Below, one piece after another: positions 5,682 to 7,218 of a DNA stretch of 7,218 bases. The stretch's first letter is position 1; each line of letters opens with the position of its first letter. The DNA lies in contig JAJYMD010000128.1 in the NCBI GenBank assembly GCA_021787255.1, positions 1 to 7,218 of the forward strand, written 5' to 3'. A program made the position numbers and the translations under genes. Source of the DNA: Actinomycetes bacterium (GTDB taxonomy: Bacteria > Actinomycetota > Acidimicrobiia > Acidimicrobiales > RAAP-2). The notes below the pieces were generated by a model. That model ran no database searches and had not been told where the DNA came from. It saw only the letters and a program-made list of their open reading frames with translations.

Positions 5682-5701
5682 ATGTGAGCGATCGCTAACA
5701 T
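5682..5701. promoter_or_regulatory. Palindromic operator, likely TetR binding site
   Basis: The sequence TGTGAGCGATCGCTAACA (5683-5700) with flanking A and T is a 20-bp inverted repeat in which nine of ten base pairs match. Only 5686/5697 breaks symmetry, and the core AGCGATCGCT is perfect. Size and symmetry fit a TetR dimer. It covers the predicted -10 of accD (5696-5701) and the -35 region of tetR, so one bound dimer could block both. I saw no second copy upstream of scoA. Confidence 0.75.
5696..5701 (+). promoter_or_regulatory. Putative -10 of accD
   Basis: TAACAT fits TANNNT and lies nine bases before ATG 5711, with no ribosome binding site between, so the message would be leaderless or nearly so. 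It forms the right end of the palindromic operator. Confidence 0.45.
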
Positions 5702-5710
5702 ACGTGCGCG

Positions 5711-7144
5711 ATGGCTCAGGTCGCGCACGCGCCGTTCCCCGTGCTCACCTCGAGGATCGACCCGGCGTCGGAGCCGTTCCTCGAGAACGCCGCACGTCAG
5801 CGTTCGCTCGTCGCAGACCTCCGCGCGAGGCTCGAGCGCGCGGCGCGAGGCGGCCCGGAGGATGCCCGGCGCAGGCACGTCGAGCGGGGAAAGCTCCTCC
5901 CGAGGGAGCGGCTGGCAGGGCTCCTCGACGTCGCTTCGCCGTTCCTCGAGCTCTCGCCGCTCGCGGCGACAGGCTGCTACGGCGGCGAAGCGCCCGGCGC
6001 CGGGATCGTCTGCGGCGTCGGCAGGGTCTCGGGCAGGGAGTGCGTCGTCGTCGTGAACGACGCGACGGTGAAAGGCGGCACCTACTACCCGTTGACCGTG
6101 AAGAAGCACCTGCGCGCGCAAGAGGTCGCGCTGGCGAACCGCCTGCCGTGCATCTACCTCGTCGACTCCGGCGGCGCGTACCTGCCGCGCCAGGACGAGG
6201 TGTTCCCCGACCGGGAGCACTTCGGACGCATCTTCTACCACCAGGCGCAGATGTCCAAGCGGGGGATCGCGCAGATCGCGGCCGTGATGGGGTCCTGCAC
6301 GGCAGGCGGCGCGTACGTGCCGGCGATGAGCGACGAGGCGGTCATCGTGCGAGGCCAGGGCACGGTCTTCCTGGGTGGCCCGCCCCTCGTGAAGGCCGCC
6401 ACGGGAGAGGTCGTGACCGCCGAGGAGCTCGGCGGCGGCGAGCTGCACGCCCGGCGGTCCGGCGTCGTCGACCACCTCGCGCACGACGACCTCCACGCGC
6501 TCGGGATCGTGCGCGAGATCGTCTCGACCCTCGCCGCACCCGCGCCGCGGCCCTGGGACGTGGTGGCGGCCGAGGAGCCCGCGCTGGACCCCGCCGAGCT
6601 CTACGGGATCGTCCCCACCGACCTGCGCGTCCTCTACGACGTGCGCGAGGTCATCGCGCGCCTGGTTGACGGGTCGCGCTTCTTGGAGTTCAAGGCGGAG
6701 TACGGGCCCACGCTCGTCTGCGGGTTCGCCCGCGTCTGGGGGCACCCGGTCGGGGTCGTCGCCAACAACGGGGTGCTCTTCTCCGAGTCCGCGCTGAAAG
6801 GCGCCCACTTCGTCGAGCTGTGCGACCGGCGCTGCGTTCCGCTGCTCTTCTTGCAGAATATAAGCGGGTTCATGGTCGGCGCGGCCTACGAGGCTGGAGG
6901 CATCGCCAAGCACGGGGCGAAGATGGTGACCGCGGTCGCCTGCGCGCGGGTCCCCAAGCTCACGGTGGTGATCGGCGGGAGCTTCGGCGCCGGCAACTAC
7001 TCGATGTGCGGACGAGCCCTGGGTCCGCGCTTTTTGTGGATGTGGCCGGGCGCCAGGATCTCGGTGATGGGGGGCGAGCAGGCGGCGTCGGTGCTCGCCA
7101 CGATCCGGCGTGACCAGATCGAGGCGCGCGGGGGGAGTTGGAGC
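5711..7144 (+). CDS. accD1: Acyl-CoA carboxylase carboxyltransferase subunit, 3-methylcrotonyl-CoA carboxylase beta type; 3' end lost at a junction
   Basis: From ATG 5711 about 478 residues match the biotin-dependent carboxyltransferase beta subunit that moves CO2 from carboxybiotin to methylcrotonyl-CoA (leucine pathway). Family landmarks are [14 protein letters not shown] (60-73), [73 protein letters not shown] (194-209, first oxyanion-hole region), [48 protein letters not shown] (422-436, second) and [26 protein letters not shown] 5711 fits the family N-terminus; GTG 5704 is out of frame. Relatives end about 50 residues later, with a tail including a TARLWDDG-type motif. Here similarity ceases after GGSWS, and the frame then runs on, open to the window end, through unrelated residues ([10 protein letters not shown]). 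I end the gene at this break; a strict ORF reading would extend it beyond 7218. Confidence 0.9.
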
Positions 7145-7218
7145 ACGGCGGTCTCGCGGAGGGCGGCTCGCAGCCTGGCGAGCGCCTCTGCCCGGGTGAC
7201 GCCCCATGCGACGACCTT
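7137..7218 (-). pseudogene. Inverted biotin carboxylase (accA) C-terminal fragment
   Basis: Read on the - strand from the window edge, the sequence gives [20 protein letters not shown] followed by RETAVLQL. This is the C-terminal biotin-carboxylase segment that normally reads 'K-V-[IV]-A-x-G-x-x-R-x-x-A-[LI]-x-R-[LM]-x-x-A-L-x-E-T-x-V-x-G'. The expected next residues (G-[VL]-x-T-N) are missing; the frame instead continues into the antisense of accD and stops at 6997. In related clusters accA follows accD on the same strand, so both the orientation and the abrupt break are abnormal. Its upstream part lies beyond the window. Either a rearranged fragment or a sequence-joining artefact. Confidence 0.75.

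Noticed and set aside
5672..7207. Long - strand open frame of 511 residues opposite accD
   Set aside because: His/Arg/Asp-rich shadow of a GC-rich coding strand with no recognisable family, and not the frame of the biotin-carboxylase fragment.
1..7218. A previously undescribed defence, mobile or biosynthetic system
   Set aside because: Except for one unknown protein and one doubtful leader ORF, all genes belong to known metabolic, transport or regulatory families; no transposase, integrase, nuclease or terminal repeats were seen.

Overview
The window is 7.2 kb of very GC-rich DNA with strong G/C preference at third codon positions, GTG starts and several starts that look leaderless. Gene content and order point to a high-GC actinobacterium. 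An Acidimicrobiia-like lineage is my inference only, because there is no marker gene here.

Left part (1-1376, + strand): the 3' end of a metal ABC transporter ATPase whose C-terminus is a histidine-rich tail built from a tandem 18-bp repeat, followed by its ABC-3 family (ZnuB/MntB-type) permease. Middle part (1273-3343, - strand): an unrecognised 215-residue protein whose 3' end overlaps the permease gene tail to tail, a small split-barrel (pyridoxamine 5'-phosphate oxidase-like) protein, and a HAD-family phosphatase. A 232-bp spacer with a 9-bp degenerate repeat separates the unknown gene from the split-barrel gene.

Right part (3449-7218): a ketone-body and leucine-breakdown block. scoA and scoB (+ strand, translationally coupled) encode the two subunits of a 3-oxoacid CoA-transferase. 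A TetR regulator lies on the - strand, convergent with scoB and divergent from the next gene. That gene is accD1-like, the carboxyltransferase subunit of a 3-methylcrotonyl-CoA-type carboxylase. The same set (scoA, scoB, accD1, accA1 and a nearby TetR gene, BkaR) is known from mycobacterial leucine degradation. The carboxylase makes 3-methylglutaconyl-CoA, later steps give acetoacetate, and ScoAB activates acetoacetate to acetoacetyl-CoA. A near-perfect palindrome in the 48-bp tetR/accD gap overlaps both predicted promoters and is the likely TetR operator.

The most important irregularity is at the right end. The accD reading frame stops resembling its family at about 7137-7145, and the last ~80 bp, read on the - strand, encode a biotin-carboxylase C-terminal segment. 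This looks like inverted accA sequence joined to a truncated accD: an assembly or amplification chimera, or a real inversion. I found no mobile element, CRISPR array, tRNA or rRNA, and no convincing new multi-gene system.
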